A stretch of 64,000 nucleotides of DNA from Dehalococcoidia bacterium (GCA_009377745.1 WHTK01000008.1:62001-126000); one strand, 5' to 3'. Positions 1-8,223 are shown, counted from the stretch's first letter. The notes: generated by a model not told the origin, from the sequence alone. Made by a program: numbers and translations.

Positions 1-49
1 GCCCCAGGTCGATAAACTCGCTCAGTAAGTCATCCATCACGGTTTGCAT
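1..49 (-). CDS. Start of an unidentified gene leaving the window (5' end only)
   Basis: Reading leftward from an ATG at 49 gives an open frame of 16 codons (MQTVMDDLLSEFIDLG) that runs off the edge. A TATACT hexamer on the same strand (59-64) lies 9 nt before this ATG, the spacing seen at other leaderless-looking genes here. It would be divergent from the aminotransferase at 177. Too little is visible to assign a family. Confidence 0.3.
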   Translation of the reverse strand, partial: MQTVMDDLLSEFIDLG

Positions 50-164
50 TGCCTGTGAAGTATAACTCTTGCCGGAAGGTAACGACTTCGAAATTTTAGG
101 ACTGCGCAAGGCCTGAGAGACGAATCCTATACGCGGCTTCTGGCGATAAGCGGCGTCCTGACCG

Positions 165-170
165 TATACT
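165..170 (+). promoter_or_regulatory. -10 hexamer TATACT, leaderless-type promoter of the aminotransferase
   Basis: TATACT ends 6 nt before the ATG at 177, leaving no room for a Shine-Dalgarno sequence, so transcription would begin at or next to the start codon. No convincing -35 box is seen. Confidence 0.5.
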
Positions 171-176
171 CCGCCC

Positions 177-1370
177 ATGCCCCAAGAGCATCGCGCCCAA
201 CGAGGCGCTATCGCCCGGCGCCTCGACGCGGTTTCTGCCTCGGGCATCCGCGCCTTCTTCGAGCTGATAGCGACGACGGACGGAGTTATCTCCCTCGGCG
301 TCGGTGAGCCGGACTTCGCCACGCCGAACCGCATCCGTCAGGCCGCGATTAAATCGATTGAGGACGGGCTCACCGCCTACACCTCCAACTACGGCCTGCC
401 GGAGCTGCGCGAGCAGATCGCCAACCACCTGCATCGGCTTTACGGTGTCTCGTACGACCCGGACTCCGAGATCATCGTCACGACCGGCGTCAGCGAGGGG
501 CTCAACCTTGCGACCCAGGCGCTGATCGATGATGGCGACGAGGTCCTGGCGTCCGACCCGTCTTATGTCGCCTACATGCCGACAGTCGTTTTTGCCGGCG
601 GGCGCTTCGTCTCGGTGCCGACCAACGCGGAGCAAGGCTTTCGTCTCAACGCCGAAGACGTCGAAGCACGGATAACGCCCAACTCGAAGGCGATCCTGCT
701 CGGCTATCCCTCGAACCCCACCGGCACCGTGATGAGCCGCCCAGACCTCGAGGCGATCGAAGCGGTCGCTGAGCGCCATGACCTTTTTGTCATTTCGGAT
801 GAGATTTACGACCGACTGGTTTATGGCGTCGACCACGTCTGCTTTTCGTCATTGCCCGGCGCCAAAGAGCGGACGATCCTCCTGGGCGGCTTCTCCAAGA
901 CCTACGCGATGACCGGCTGGCGCCTGGGTTGGGTCTGCGCCCCGACGCGGGTGACAGACGCGATGATGAAGGTGCACCAGTACATCATGATGTCTGCGCC
1001 AACGGCCGCTCAGCACGCCGCCCTGGAGGCCCTGCGTTCCGGGGAAGAAGATGCCCAGGGCATGATCGGCGAGTACGCCCGTCGCCGAGAGCTGGTGATC
1101 AAGGCCTGTCACGAGATGGACCTGGAGCTGGTAGAACCGAGCGGCGCTTTTTACGCCTTCCCCCGCGTCACGAGCACCGGCCTGGACGACCAGGCATTCG
1201 CCGAGAAGCTGCTGCTGGAGGAGAAGGTAGCCGTGGTCCCCGGCTCCGCTTTCGGGCCGGGCGGTCGCGGCCACGTGCGCATCTGCTACGCCCAGACTTA
1301 CGAGCTCCTGGGCGAGGCGTTACAGCGGATGTCGAACTTCGTCACCCGCCATCGCAACGGCAGGCACTAA
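177..1370 (+). CDS. Class I/II pyridoxal-phosphate aminotransferase (AspC-like)
   Basis: A 397-residue fold-type I aminotransferase, probably acting on an amino acid with a 2-oxoacid acceptor in the cytoplasm. Family marks are the N-terminal SLGVGEPDF segment (about residue 41), YPSNPTGTV (about 178) which holds the substrate-carboxylate/PLP Asn, the SDEIYDRLVYG Asp-Tyr pair (about 207), and GGFSKTYAMTGWRLGW (about 237) whose Lys forms the Schiff base. Length is normal and nothing is missing. The exact substrate cannot be read from the sequence; aspartate, aromatic or alanine-type activity are all possible. The damaged HAD gene follows after 18 nt and is likely cotranscribed. The ATG at 177 is chosen because the -10 box sits just upstream. 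Confidence 0.93.
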   Translation: MPQEHRAQRGAIARRLDAVSASGIRAFFELIATTDGVISLGVGEPDFATPNRIRQAAIKSIEDGLTAYTSNYGLPELREQIANHLHRLYGVSYDPDSEIIVTTGVSEGLNLATQALIDDGDEVLASDPSYVAYMPTVVFAGGRFVSVPTNAEQGFRLNAEDVEARITPNSKAILLGYPSNPTGTVMSRPDLEAIEAVAERHDLFVISDEIYDRLVYGVDHVCFSSLPGAKERTILLGGFSKTYAMTGWRLGWVCAPTRVTDAMMKVHQYIMMSAPTAAQHAALEALRSGEEDAQGMIGEYARRRELVIKACHEMDLELVEPSGAFYAFPRVTSTGLDDQAFAEKLLLEEKVAVVPGSAFGPGGRGHVRICYAQTYELLGEALQRMSNFVTRHRNGRH

Positions 1371-1388
1371 ATCCTGGCAGACCGCACC

Positions 1389-1959
1389 ATGAGCCTCCGG
1401 GCCGTCATCTTCGATTTCGACGGACTGATCCTGGATACGGAGATGGCCGACTTCGTCTACTGGTGCGAGATATACGAGGCGCGCGGCCACGCCCTGGACT
1501 CGGAGACATGGGCTCGCGGGATCGGCACTCGCGGCGGCTTCGATCCCTATGTCCACCTTGAGACTCTCACTGGAGCGGTGATCGACCGCGATGTGATCCG
1601 GGCCGAAGGGCGGCCGCGACTTGAAGCGCTGCTGGCAGATCTGATCCTGCTGGAGGGCGTCGAGGCGCGGCTGGACGAAGCGCGAGAGTTGGGGTTAAAG
1701 ATCGGCCTGGCTTCCAGCAGCGACCGCTACTGGATCGAGCCGCACCTGGAACGCTTCGGGCTGGCCAGCCGCTTCGACGTAATCCGGTGCGGCGGCGAAG
1801 GCGGCGGGCTTGATGTGCATTGCAGTGCCGAACTCGATCACTTCGGTCCTCGACCTGTCAGCGGCAGACACAATCGTGACCAGCCTGGCGGCCGTCTCGT
1901 TGTCGCGCCTGAGCGAAGCATGGGAAAGCGGGCTACCTCCGCTCTCAGCCACCCCATGA
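1389..1959 (+). pseudogene. HAD-superfamily phosphatase with an internal deletion and frame change
   Basis: The N-terminal part has HAD motif I (DFDGLILDTE) and motif II (GLASSSDR). It then reads FDVIRCGGEG and leaves the family pattern. From 1798 the +1 frame resumes a typical HAD C-terminus (KAAGLMCIAVPNSI, then SAADTIVTSLAAV) and stops at TGA 1957-1959. The segment that should carry motif III (catalytic Lys and acidic pair), about 35-40 codons, is absent. The junction lies in a GGCGGCGAAGGCGGC tract, so a collapse between short repeats is plausible. As a result the single long open frame 1389-2522 is a chimera of the broken HAD gene and the next lipoprotein. A true deletion would abolish phosphatase activity; an assembly error is the alternative. 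Confidence 0.8.
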
Positions 1960-2522
1960 CAGTCGGGCAATCTGGCAGTCGGGCAGGAAGAAGGCAGCTG
2001 CTTGCCGGGATGCTGGGCTTGGGGTTACTGATGACTTTGGTAATGGGATGCAGCGGCGACGATGAGCCGAGCCGGTTCGCTAAGCCGGGAGCGCACGTCC
2101 TGGGCGAGTGGCTGGGTGTGCCCGAAGACTCCTTGCGGTTCGAGCAGGCCGAAGAGGCTACTTGGCCCAACGGCTGCATGGGCGCCGAATGGCCGGGACG
2201 GGTCTGCAGCCAGGCGCTGGTCTCGGGGCATAAGCTGACGTTCCGGTCGGCGAATGACCAGCCGCATTTTGTCCATGTCAGCGACGCGGGCGACTACGTC
2301 TGGGCGCCGATCTGGGAGACCGAGACGGAGATCGTGAGCATCAGTGGCCAGTCGATTCGCTTCACACCGACACGCGGCGGCTTCTCTAGCCAGGGCCGGA
2401 TCGTGCCGGGGACGACGATTGAGGGCACGCCACGAGCAGGCGCGCGCGTGTTCGCGGCGGAGTCTTCCGGAGTTACAGATGCGGACGAGGCGCCGTTGGT
2501 GCTGCTGATTGTGCTTGAGTAG
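1956..2522 (+). CDS. Secreted lipoprotein of unknown function
   Basis: Starts at ATG 1956, which overlaps the HAD stop (ATGA), a usual sign of translational coupling. The 188-residue product has a basic N-region (SRAGRRQ), a hydrophobic core (LLAGMLGLGLLMTLVMG) and a lipobox Cys (about residue 32) followed by SGDDEPS, so it should be lipidated outside the membrane. The mature part, with three more Cys/Trp-rich stretches around WPNGCMGAEWPGRVCSQ, resembles small putative inhibitor-like or secreted domains but I do not recognise a family. In naive gene calling it would be fused to the HAD fragment. Confidence 0.75.
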   Translation: MTVGQSGSRAGRRQLLAGMLGLGLLMTLVMGCSGDDEPSRFAKPGAHVLGEWLGVPEDSLRFEQAEEATWPNGCMGAEWPGRVCSQALVSGHKLTFRSANDQPHFVHVSDAGDYVWAPIWETETEIVSISGQSIRFTPTRGGFSSQGRIVPGTTIEGTPRAGARVFAAESSGVTDADEAPLVLLIVLE

Positions 2523-2558
2523 AGTAATTCGCAACGGTCGTTGCGCCCACGCTCCCCG

Positions 2559-2583
2559 TGGCGACCTAAAGGTCGCCGCTACA
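2559..2583. repeat. Palindromic interspersed repeat, copy 1
   Basis: TGGCGACC-TAA-AGGTCGCCGCTACA: GGCGACCT and AGGTCGCC form an inverted repeat. A near-identical element occurs at 18625-18650 with a different loop. Both sit just beyond the 3' ends of genes, between convergent partners. Confidence 0.6.
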
Positions 2584-2600
2584 GCGCCCAACGGGACGTG

Positions 2601-3227
2601 CTACTGAGCGGCGTCCGGGTAGCGTAGATAGTCCGCCACCACCCAGCCGGTACGGCCTTCAATCTGCCACCACTGAAAGTTGTCGCCGGGGGCGGGACCG
2701 CTTCCCAGCCGCACCGTTGCCCCATCGCAGATGCTGTCGACCGCCTTCTGATTGAGCGCCGGCCCCTCGCGCACATTGACGCAGGGATCGGCCCCCACTA
2801 CGACGAGATCGACGCCGACCCGCAGCGGCCAGGGGATGCCCGGCACACCACGATTTTCCGAGGTTAGCTGGAGGCTGTGGACCACGCTCCACTGGCCGCC
2901 GTTCTGGCCCAAGATCGCCCACTGCAGGCCCTCCGAGAACGTCTGGCCCAGGACGTAGGCGCGCAGACCCTCGCGTTCGCCGCGGAAGACGGAGCAGATC
3001 TTGCCCACATCACGCTGGGCATCCGCCGTCGAGCAGTCCTCTACAAAGTCCTTATCTAGCGTCGTTTCCACGTATAGCGCGAGGGCTTGGTCGGCCGGGC
3101 CGGAGCCTAGAGGCGCCGCGGTTGGCTCCGGGGTTGGCTCCGGATCGCCGCCGCCGCCACAGGCGAGACTCAGCAGCATGAGAAGGCCAGCTAACCCAGA
3201 CAGGAGGGGGCGCGCCGTAAACACCAT
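2601..3227 (-). CDS. Lipoprotein with C-terminal SH3-like domain
   Basis: A 208-residue exported lipoprotein. The N-terminus has a hydrophobic segment ending LLSLAC (lipobox, Cys about residue 23), followed by a Gly/Pro/Thr linker (GGGGDPEPTPEPTAAP) that lifts the rest off the membrane. The last 65 residues look like a bacterial SH3 domain: ACVNVREG-type turn (DPCVNVREGPALNQ), then WWQIEGRTGWVVADYL. Such domains bind peptidoglycan or peptides, so a wall-associated role is likely but not shown. It converges with the upstream lipoprotein gene; the 78 nt between them hold the palindromic repeat. Confidence 0.75.
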   Translation of the reverse strand: MVFTARPLLSGLAGLLMLLSLACGGGGDPEPTPEPTAAPLGSGPADQALALYVETTLDKDFVEDCSTADAQRDVGKICSVFRGEREGLRAYVLGQTFSEGLQWAILGQNGGQWSVVHSLQLTSENRGVPGIPWPLRVGVDLVVVGADPCVNVREGPALNQKAVDSICDGATVRLGSGPAPGDNFQWWQIEGRTGWVVADYLRYPDAAQ

Positions 3228-3273
3228 CTCAGCTTAGCCGATTTCTTGCGGGCTCGTCGTTACGGCTCGATGC

Positions 3274-4157
3274 CTAGGAAGAGCTCCCGTCCTGTCGCGG
3301 CGGCGGGGCTGAGCTGCCGTTAGACGCGGCCACGGCGATGTTGCGCGCGAAGCCCTGGACAAAGCCGGTCAGCTCCATCGGCAGCACCCACTTCGTCGAT
3401 GGGCCGGCGGCAAGTTCCTTCATCATATCCAGGTATTGAAGCGCCATCGTCTTATCGTCGACGCCAGAAGCAGCCTGGAAGATGCGCTCCAAGGCTATCG
3501 CGAAGCCCTCGGCGTTGAGGATAGCCGCCTGGCGATTGCCCTCGGCTTCCAGAATGGCCGACTGCTTCTGGCCTTCGGCGTTCAGGATCGCCGAATCACG
3601 GTTTCCGTTGGCGATCATGACAGCGGACTCGCGGGTGCCGTCGGCTTCGGTGACGGTTGCGCGACGGAAGCGCTCGGCGGACATCTGGCGGCTCATTGCC
3701 TCCTGGATATCGCGTGGCGGCAGGATTTCGCGGATCTCGACGGCGTTGACCTTGACGCCCCAGCGGTCCGTCACCTCGTCCATGCGCGCCTGCATGATGC
3801 CATTGATGTGCTCGCGTTTGGCCAGCACGTCGTCCAGGTTCATATCGCCGACGACAGCGCGCAGAGTCGTAACCGCCATGCCGCGGCCGCCAGACGGTAG
3901 CTCTGCACCTTCATGACGCTCATCTCGGGGTCCACCACGCGCATGAAGACGAGCATGTCGACCGTTACGGGCGCGTTGTCCTTGGTAATGCAGGTCTGCG
4001 GCTCCACGTCGAAGACCTCTTCGCGCAGGTCGACCGTGATGTTGGAGTGGATAAACGGGATGATCCACACCCAGCCCGGTCCCCTGGGCGACCCATCAAA
4101 GCGGCCCAGGGTGAAGCGGACAAGGCGCTGGTACTCGGGCACAATCTTGAAAAACAT
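3274..4157 (-). CDS. SPFH/stomatin-prohibitin membrane protein, frameshifted
   Basis: Two open frames (4157-3840 and 3891-3274) together make one stomatin-like protein of about 294 residues: N-terminal MFFKIVPEYQRLVRFTLGRF, the SPFH core (GPGWVWIIPFI, ITKDNAPVTVDMLVFMRVVDP), then GMAVTTLRAVVGDMNLDDVL and the Ala/Glu-rich coiled coil with repeated AEG(N)RQ/KQSAIL units. The break is in the GC tract at 3881-3890; restoring one G gives LAAAGMAVTTLR, the expected family sequence. Such proteins scaffold membrane microdomains and often regulate proteases. The start at 4157 is supported by GGAGGTGG upstream and by a promoter (4202-4229) that rules out the longer ATG at 4229. Usually paired with an NfeD protease, but none is adjacent. 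Confidence 0.85.
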
Positions 4158-4201
4158 GGCTGGCGCCACCTCCAGTGCTCTAGAGAGAACCTCTCGTTGG
4201 C

Positions 4202-4229
4202 ATGGTAACAGGGGGGTTACGCCTGTCAA
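4202..4229 (-). promoter_or_regulatory. Sigma-70 type promoter of the SPFH gene
   Basis: On the minus strand: -35 TTGACA (4229-4224), 16-nt spacer, -10 TACCAT (4207-4202) with an extended TGT just before it. The predicted start is about 40 nt upstream of the ATG at 4157. Confidence 0.6.
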
Positions 4230-4337
4230 CGCGCGTCACGGAGTCCGCCTCAATGCCGCGGCGTCCGGCGTGGGGTCGTAGAACCTCCCTCAACGATCCA
4301 CTTTGGGTGATGTGCCGCTCTGGTGTGAAGCTGAAAG

Positions 4338-4769
4338 CTACTGGCCGTCTCGCCGGGCGATTGCCTCGAAGATCGGGTCTTCCTCGAAGTAGTGCTCGTA
4401 AGTGCGGCGGCCGACGAGCATCCGAATCTCGCCCAGCCTGACGTTCGAGGGGTCATAGACAACGATCTTGACCTTGGAGAGGTCGCCGCTGGGCGCGGTG
4501 CGGTAGACCTCGAACCAGTCCGAGACGTCCGAGTGGAGCGCCGAGAAGCCGTTGTCCAGCAGCGAGACCTTGATCTTGCGCACGGGATCCGGCCGCAGCG
4601 TCTCACCCTCCTTGTTGCCGGCGTAGGGCGTCAGCTCGAGGATCGCTACCTGGTCGAACAGGCGCAGTATCTCGTCCATCGCGAAGCGCGTGCGCGTCGT
4701 GTAGGGGACGGTCTGCTGCTCGTACTTCCGGCCCAGGAAAGCCAGCTTATCGAAGAGGTCCATGGTCAC
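4338..4769 (-). CDS. Conserved hypothetical protein, 143 aa
   Basis: I do not recognise the family. It is soluble, with no signal peptide or membrane segment; the middle (ILELTPYAGNKEGETLRPD, then KVKIVVYDPSNVRLGEIRML) is rich in beta strand patterns and the end is acidic/basic mixed (FEEDPIFEAIARRDGQ). The frame may begin at GTG 4769 or at ATG 4763; GAGGTG stands 4 nt before the ATG. It lies between the SPFH gene and the small acidic protein behind argS. Confidence 0.6.
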   Translation of the reverse strand: MTMDLFDKLAFLGRKYEQQTVPYTTRTRFAMDEILRLFDQVAILELTPYAGNKEGETLRPDPVRKIKVSLLDNGFSALHSDVSDWFEVYRTAPSGDLSKVKIVVYDPSNVRLGEIRMLVGRRTYEHYFEEDPIFEAIARRDGQ

Positions 4770-4849
4770 CTCACGGTCGTCGTGTCATCCGCACCCCGTC
4801 GAGCGCGCCAAGCAGCACTCTACCACCGCCGGGCGCGACGGCTCCAGGC

Positions 4850-5128
4850 TCAGGGCCATCCGTCGTCCAGAAACGCGAAGCCGGACGCTGTCAACGGCTC
4901 GTCGATGCCCCAGGTCATCTCTTCGGCCAGGAAGACGAGGGTGGCGCTGACGGCCTCGGTGTCCGGCCCGGCCCCGGCGGCTGCCTGGCGATCCTCATAG
5001 ATGAAGGCGGCTTCGATCACCAGTGTTTCGAGCTGCCAGTCATCCCAGTCATCGATTGCCGAGGTCAAGGCGCCCTCGATCTCCTCCGGCAAGCCGAAGT
5101 GAAACTCGGGCGGGTCCGATTCGCTCAC
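4850..5128 (-). CDS. Small acidic hypothetical protein coupled to argS
   Basis: A 92-residue, strongly acidic protein (SAIDDWDDWQLETLVIEAA, YEDRQAAAGAG) without membrane segments. Its ATG overlaps the argS stop codon (ATGA at 5128-5125), so it is translationally coupled to argS and made with it. No family recognised. Confidence 0.65.
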   Translation of the reverse strand: MSESDPPEFHFGLPEEIEGALTSAIDDWDDWQLETLVIEAAFIYEDRQAAAGAGPDTEAVSATLVFLAEEMTWGIDEPLTASGFAFLDDGWP

Positions 5129-6786
5129 ATGCGCTCCGGCGCCGTCATCCCCATGAGTTGCAGACTACGCGCGAGCACGACCTTGGCCGCCGCGGCGAGA
5201 CGGAGCCGGGCCGCCCTGAGGGCGGGCTCTTCGTCATTGAGGACACGGCACTTCTCGTAGAAGTCGTGAAACGTCGTCGCCAGGTCGAGCGCGTAGTGCG
5301 GCAGGTGGTGCGGCTCGTGGTTTTCGGCGATCGATTCGACCAGCTCCGGCAGCAGCAGCATCTTGCGCACCAGCGTCAGCTCCGCCTCGTGGCGTAGAAG
5401 ATTGAGGTCCGCCTGCTCAAAGCTGATGCCGCGCTCGGCCGCCTGAGTGAGGATGCCGGCTATGCGCGCATGAGCATACTGGACATAGTAGACGGGGTTC
5501 TCACTGCTCTGCTGCTTGGCCAGATCGACATCGAACTCCATTTGGGCGTCCGCCGAACGCTGGAGGAAGAAAAAGCGGCAGGCGTCAGCGCCGATGTCAT
5601 CAACGATCTCACGCAGGGTTACGAGGTTGCCGGCGCGCTTGGAGAAGCGTCCCAACTCGTCGCCGCGGCGCAGACTGACGAGCTGGCCGATGATGATCTC
5701 CAGGCGGCCGTCTTCTACGCCGAGGGCCTGGACGGCGGTCTTGACGCGGGAGACGTGGCCCTGGTGGTCCGCGCCCCAGATATCGATCACCTGGTCGAAG
5801 CCGCGCTTGATCAGCTTGTCATAGTGGTAGGCGACGTCGGAGGCGAAGTAGGTCGGGGCGCCGTTGGAGCGGATGAGCACGTTGTCTTTGTCCTCACCGA
5901 GGGCGCTGCTGGCCAGCCAGACGGCCCCCTCCTTCTCGACGACAGCGCCCTTCTGTCGCAACCGGTCCATCGCGACCTTGTAGGTGTCGCTCTCTTCGTA
6001 GAGGGAGGACTCGTAGAACCAGACGTCATAGTTGACGCCGATTGCCGTCATATCGGCGCGGATGCGGGCGATCATCTTCTCGATCGAGATGCGCTTGAGC
6101 TCGGCGGGCGTCTCAGTGGCGTCGAGGAAGCGGTCGCCGTGCTCGTCCTTGATCTCGCGAGCGAGGTCGATCACGTACTCGCCGGGGTAGCCGTTGGCAG
6201 GGATCTCCGCCTCGTGACCGAAGAGCTGGCGGTAGCGGGCGAGGACGGTGTCGGCGAAGATCAAGGCCTGGGTGCCGGCATCGTTGACCAGATACTCGCG
6301 CTCGACGCCGTAGCCGGCGGCAGCCAGGACACGCGCCAGGGAGTCGCCAATCGAGGCCCAGCGGCCGTTGCCGACGTGCAGGGGTCCGGTGGGATTGGCG
6401 CTGACGAACTCGATTTGCACCCGCCTGCCGCGACCGAGATCGCTGCTGGCGTAGTCCGCTCCGGCAGCGATGATCGCGTTGACCTGATCGGCCAGCCAGG
6501 CGTCGGCGAGGCGGATGTTGACGAAGCCGGGGGGCGCTACCGAGACCTCGCCCAGCGCCGCGTGCCGTGGCATCCGCTTCGAAATCGCCTCCGCGATGGC
6601 GATCGGGTTGGCGCGCGCCGCGCGAGAGAGGCGCAGGGGCAGGCTGGAGGCGTAATCGCCGTGCTCCGGCCGCGCGGGACGCTCTACCGAGGGCTCAGGC
6701 AGCACCGCGGGCGGGATCTCGCCCGCCGACTGCGCCGCCTTGGCCGCGGCGTACACGAGCTCCGCGATCTCCTGCCTGACGCTCAT
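5125..6786 (-). CDS. argS: Arginyl-tRNA synthetase
   Basis: Charges tRNA-Arg with arginine using ATP. The 553-residue protein has the N-terminal Add-1 domain (residues about 1-90), the class Ia HIGH-type site as SANPTGPLHVGNGRW (about 130), a KMSK-type loop GRFSKRAGNLVTLRE (about 393) and the C-terminal DALR anticodon-binding domain ending RSLQLMGMTAPERM. The start at ATG 6786 (MSVRQEIAELVY) fits the family; an upstream in-frame ATG at 6834 would add 16 odd residues. A promoter, a 120-nt leader and a terminator hairpin precede it (see 6918-7067), so expression may be attenuated. Two arginine tRNA genes and most arg biosynthesis genes are in the same window. Confidence 0.97.
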   Translation of the reverse strand: MSVRQEIAELVYAAAKAAQSAGEIPPAVLPEPSVERPARPEHGDYASSLPLRLSRAARANPIAIAEAISKRMPRHAALGEVSVAPPGFVNIRLADAWLADQVNAIIAAGADYASSDLGRGRRVQIEFVSANPTGPLHVGNGRWASIGDSLARVLAAAGYGVEREYLVNDAGTQALIFADTVLARYRQLFGHEAEIPANGYPGEYVIDLAREIKDEHGDRFLDATETPAELKRISIEKMIARIRADMTAIGVNYDVWFYESSLYEESDTYKVAMDRLRQKGAVVEKEGAVWLASSALGEDKDNVLIRSNGAPTYFASDVAYHYDKLIKRGFDQVIDIWGADHQGHVSRVKTAVQALGVEDGRLEIIIGQLVSLRRGDELGRFSKRAGNLVTLREIVDDIGADACRFFFLQRSADAQMEFDVDLAKQQSSENPVYYVQYAHARIAGILTQAAERGISFEQADLNLLRHEAELTLVRKMLLLPELVESIAENHEPHHLPHYALDLATTFHDFYEKCRVLNDEEPALRAARLRLAAAAKVVLARSLQLMGMTAPERM

Positions 6787-6917
6787 CCCAACTCCCAAAG
6801 CGAAAAGACCGCCCTTCAGAGAAGGACGGGCCAATGCAGCGAGTTTATGACCTTACGCCCGCGAAATCAAACACGCGAAATCAAACCGAGGGGCTTGGAG
6901 TGCGCAAACGAGAAATG

Positions 6918-6943
6918 AAAAAACGTCCGCTCATGGCGAACGT
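6918..6943 (-). terminator. Intrinsic terminator in the argS leader
   Basis: On the minus strand ACGTTCGC (6943-6936), loop CATGA, GCGGACGT (6930-6923), then a run of six T. The 8-bp stem (one G-U) plus U-tract is a standard Rho-independent terminator, yet it lies between the argS promoter and the argS start. Confidence 0.7.
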
Positions 6944-7033
6944 CCATCGTTGCACCAGCTGGCTCGGAACACTTGTGGAATCTTTAGCAATGACTCCACC
7001 CTTTGCGGGGCCGCCCTTTTGTTCGCTGATGCC
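6944..7033 (-). promoter_or_regulatory. Candidate cis-regulatory leader RNA of argS
   Basis: Transcript from about 7033 to the terminator. It contains a perfect-length 8-bp hairpin GTGGAGTC/GATTCCAC (6999-6992 with 6982-6975) and, near its 5' end, GCGAAC (7026-7021), complementary to GTTCGC in the terminator's first arm (6941-6936). The two structures exclude each other, as in attenuators. A partial T-box-like string AAAGGGTGGA occurs, but the full AGGGTGGNACCGCG consensus and a clear specifier stem are not seen, so the class is open: reduced T-box, other riboswitch or protein-binding leader. Confidence 0.45.
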
Positions 7034-7038
7034 TCTAT

Positions 7039-7067
7039 ACGATACCACAGCAGACGAGACTTTTCAA
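7039..7067 (-). promoter_or_regulatory. argS leader promoter
   Basis: Minus strand -35 TTGAAA (7067-7062), 17-nt spacer, -10 TATCGT (7044-7039). Initiation would fall near 7031-7033, about 245 nt upstream of the argS ATG. Confidence 0.5.
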
Positions 7068-7097
7068 TCCCCAAATCGACAGCGCTCATAGAGCAGC

Positions 7098-7126
7098 TTG
7101 ACACCTTGACGCTCCACGCCTAGCTT
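7098..7126 (+). promoter_or_regulatory. Promoter of the methyltransferase, leaderless type
   Basis: Consensus -35 TTGACA (7098-7103), 17-nt spacer, -10 TAGCTT (7121-7126), then only 6 nt to the ATG at 7133. This is the best-formed member of the leaderless promoter set in the window. Confidence 0.65.
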
Positions 7127-7132
7127 GCGGGC

Positions 7133-8163
7133 ATGACTTCAGATAACGGACCAACCCTGGCGGACCAGGTCACGCGGCTCTACGACATCATCGGCGGCTA
7201 CCATGCCACCAACCTGCTGGAGATCGGCCGTGAGCTGGGTGTCTGGACTACCCTGACGCGGTCGCCGGGCCTGTCGTCACAGATACTCGCTATGCGGCTG
7301 AAGACGGACACGTTTTACACGGACGTGCTCTGCCGAACGGCCCTGGCGTTCGGGCTGCTGGACCGCGAGGGCAACGGCTGGCGCATGGCGCGCACTTCGA
7401 CCAGATCCTGGGCGACCCGGACTCGACCTTCTACCTGGCGAGCGCGGCGAAGGTGCACATGACGGTCGGCGCCGACTACAAGGACTATCCGCGCCACTTC
7501 CGCGCCGGCACCGGCAAGCCGTACCAGGAGCACACGGAGAGCTTCATGGTCGAGGTGGCGGAGGCAACCAAGTCACTGCCCCGCATCTTCATCGATTTCG
7601 TCTTGCCGCGGCTTCCCGCCCTCGCCGCAAAGCTGAAGCCCGGCGCGAATTTGCTCGATGTCGGCTGCGGCGGTGGCTGGGCCGTCGTCCAGATCGCCCA
7701 GCGCTTCCCCGGCGTGCATTGCGTCGGCATCGACATCGAGCCCTACTCCATCGCCGCGGCGCGCAAGCTGATCATCGAGAACAGACTGACCGACTTCTGC
7801 GACGCTCGCATGGAGAGCGTTACGCGCCTGGACGAGCCCGGGGCTTACGACATCGTCACCAGCTTCCTGACCGTGCATGAGATCGCGCCGCGGGCCAAGC
7901 CGGCGGCATTCGCCGCGATCGCGAAGGCGCTGACGCCAGGCGGCTCCTTCCTGATCTTTGACGAGGCTTACCCGGAGACGGACGAGGACCTGCGCAAGAT
8001 GCCCCAGCGCTTCGCAGCTTTGGCCCAGTGGTACGAGCTTACCTGGGGCAATCGCGTCAACACGCGGACTGAGCTTGTGAAGCTCTGTGAGGACGCCGGC
8101 CTGACCGTCACGGAAGAGACTGAGTTTTCGCGCTTCCACATCCTCGTCGCGACCAAAAGCTAA
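7133..8163 (+). CDS. SAM-dependent methyltransferase with N-terminal winged helix, frameshifted
   Basis: Two frames (7133-7390 and 7393-8163) form one protein of about 343 residues. The N-terminal part (ADQVTRLYDIIGGYHATNLLEIGRELGVW) resembles the dimerisation/winged-helix region of O-methyltransferase-like proteins. The C-terminal part is a class I methyltransferase: SAM loop LLDVGCGGGWAVVQIA, acidic GIDIEPYSIAAA, and the late strand GGSFLIFDEAYPE. Adding one G in ATGGCG-CGCAC (about 7390) restores MAAHFDQILGDPDS and joins the frames. The methyl acceptor is unknown. It stands alone on the plus strand between argS and the recG operon. Confidence 0.85.
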
Positions 8164-8186
8164 CGGTAGCGGAGATTGCTGATCTC

Positions 8187-8213
8187 CTCATCCTTCGAGA
8201 GCCTCAGGATGAG
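8187..8213. repeat. Inverted repeat at the 3' ends of convergent genes
   Basis: CTCATCCT (8187-8194), 11-nt loop, AGGATGAG (8206-8213). It lies between the methyltransferase and DinB stops and belongs to the family of CTCAG(G)ATGA-containing elements scattered in intergenic DNA here. It may also serve as a bidirectional terminator, though there is no T-run. Confidence 0.5.
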
Positions 8214-8223
8214 CGGATGAAAG

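Noticed and set aside
96..836. 246-codon minus-strand frame
   Set aside because: Antisense of the aminotransferase; Arg/Asp/Gly-rich with no family pattern.
5470..6918. 482-codon plus-strand frame over argS
   Set aside because: Mirror of argS codons in high-GC DNA; no motif, no ribosome-binding site.
6918..7033. Classical T-box riboswitch
   Set aside because: Only part of the T-box sequence (AGGGTGGA) and no clear specifier stem; kept as an unclassified leader.
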